Positions 63,765-64,000 of a DNA stretch of 64,000 nt are shown piece after piece. The notes beneath the pieces were generated by a model. The model made no database searches and was not told the DNA's origin. It was given only the letters and a program-made list of their open reading frames with translations. The DNA comes from Prochlorococcaceae cyanobacterium jk18x1bzbins.87 (lineage in GTDB: Bacteria; Cyanobacteriota; Cyanobacteriia; PCC-6307; Cyanobiaceae). Position 1 is the stretch's first letter; every line of letters begins with the position of its first letter. Where the stretch lies: positions 1 through 64,000 of the forward strand of contig JAJDUS010000006.1 of NCBI GenBank assembly GCA_022826535.1, read 5' to 3'. The position numbers and the translations under genes are program-made.

Positions 63765-64000
63765 GGGTTTTCGTTTTGCAATCCGCCACCGCTGCCCTGT
63801 GACCCAAGCCCGTCTGGGACAACTGCAGACACCCCACGGCCCGGTGGAGACGCCCCGCTTCATGCCGGTAGGCACCAGCGCCACCGTGAAAGGCCTGACC
63901 ACGGAGCAACTGGGCCAGACCCAGGCGCAGATGATTTTAGCCAACGCCTACCACCTCCACCTGCAGCCTGGTGAAGACTGCGTTGCCGCAGCAGGGGGTC
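63763..64000 (+). CDS. tgt: Queuine tRNA-ribosyltransferase, truncated by window end
   Basis: Only the first 79 codons are present, starting [20 protein letters not shown] and including [23 protein letters not shown] and [11 protein letters not shown], which are the conserved start and early TIM-barrel strands of bacterial TGT. The enzyme exchanges guanine for the queuine precursor in the wobble position of GUN tRNAs. The active-site region lies beyond the window. Its ATG (63763-63765) overlaps the possible cobS start on the other strand. Confidence 0.93.
   Translation, partial: MGFRFAIRHRCPVTQARLGQLQTPHGPVETPRFMPVGTSATVKGLTTEQLGQTQAQMILANAYHLHLQPGEDCVAAAGG

Overview
The window is a 64 kb piece of a cyanobacterial chromosome. 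Photosystem II genes (psbB, psbT, psbM, psbZ), the cytochrome b6f subunit petM, several chloroplast-conserved ycf genes (ycf46, a ycf35/DUF1257 gene, a Ycf39-like gene), an NtcA-type site in front of an ammonium transporter, nickel superoxide dismutase with its protease, and a cobalamin pathway gene at each end all point that way. Neighbourhoods such as gyrB/miaA/infC/GntR/cysE/secA, psbB-psbT-nrdR-rpsA-metK, and rpmH-rnpA-yidC-ycf46 are the type found in marine picocyanobacteria (Synechococcus/Prochlorococcus lineage). The high-GC sequence, many decayed insertion sequences and several freshly broken genes would fit a host-associated Synechococcus such as a sponge symbiont. That last step is inference.

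Layout. 0-5.7 kb: two tRNAs, cobI, an MFS exporter, a PIN/TRAM protein, hemW and panB, then the signal recognition particle RNA. 5.7-8.2 kb: two unlike IS5-family relics head to head and an mscS gene split by an in-frame TAG. 8.3-21.7 kb: gyrB, miaA, infC, a GntR regulator, cysE, secA, a GNAT acetyltransferase, tRNA-Gly, ribH, psbZ and mutS. 21.7-23.1 kb: a degraded patch with a dispersed repeat, a DUF2470 gene, a small membrane ORF, a broken coiled-coil gene and a heptamer tandem repeat. 23.1-31.5 kb: a minus-strand series psbB, psbT, nrdR, rpsA, a HAD phosphatase, metK and a FGGY kinase, facing a [2Fe-2S] ferredoxin and psbM. 31.5-34.9 kb: sodN-sodX, a DUF4236 accessory gene and three IS pieces. 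34.9-48.2 kb: ilvH, a hydrolase, petM, a Ycf39-like gene, Ktr/Trk potassium uptake, a peroxiredoxin, a ferredoxin/DUF1257/DUF2997 cluster, a HEAT-repeat protein, Ycf46, YidC, a PH-like protein, rnpA and rpmH. 48.3-55.4 kb: aroH, sppA, a scrambled IS cluster, an EamA exporter, a 2TM protein, a TnpB relic, murJ and sfsA. 55.4-64 kb: amt, ispH, a DUF4079 gene, purH, a frameshifted esterase, a DUF3155 gene, a histidine kinase, cobS and the start of tgt.

How the genes work together. The sequence is mostly core metabolism (tetrapyrrole/cobalamin, pantothenate, riboflavin, isoprenoid, purine, cysteine, SAM and branched-chain amino acid synthesis), information processing (GyrB, MutS, IF-3, S1, L34, RNase P protein, MiaA, SRP RNA) and envelope biogenesis (SecA, YidC, SppA, MurJ). 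No phage, plasmid, CRISPR array, toxin-antitoxin module or recognisable defence system was seen. The informative parts are the genome-decay signals (nonsense and frameshift alleles, IS junctions at gene ends, a stray fragment of the Ycf39-like gene) and a few small or uncharacterised genes. I did not find a convincing new multi-gene system.
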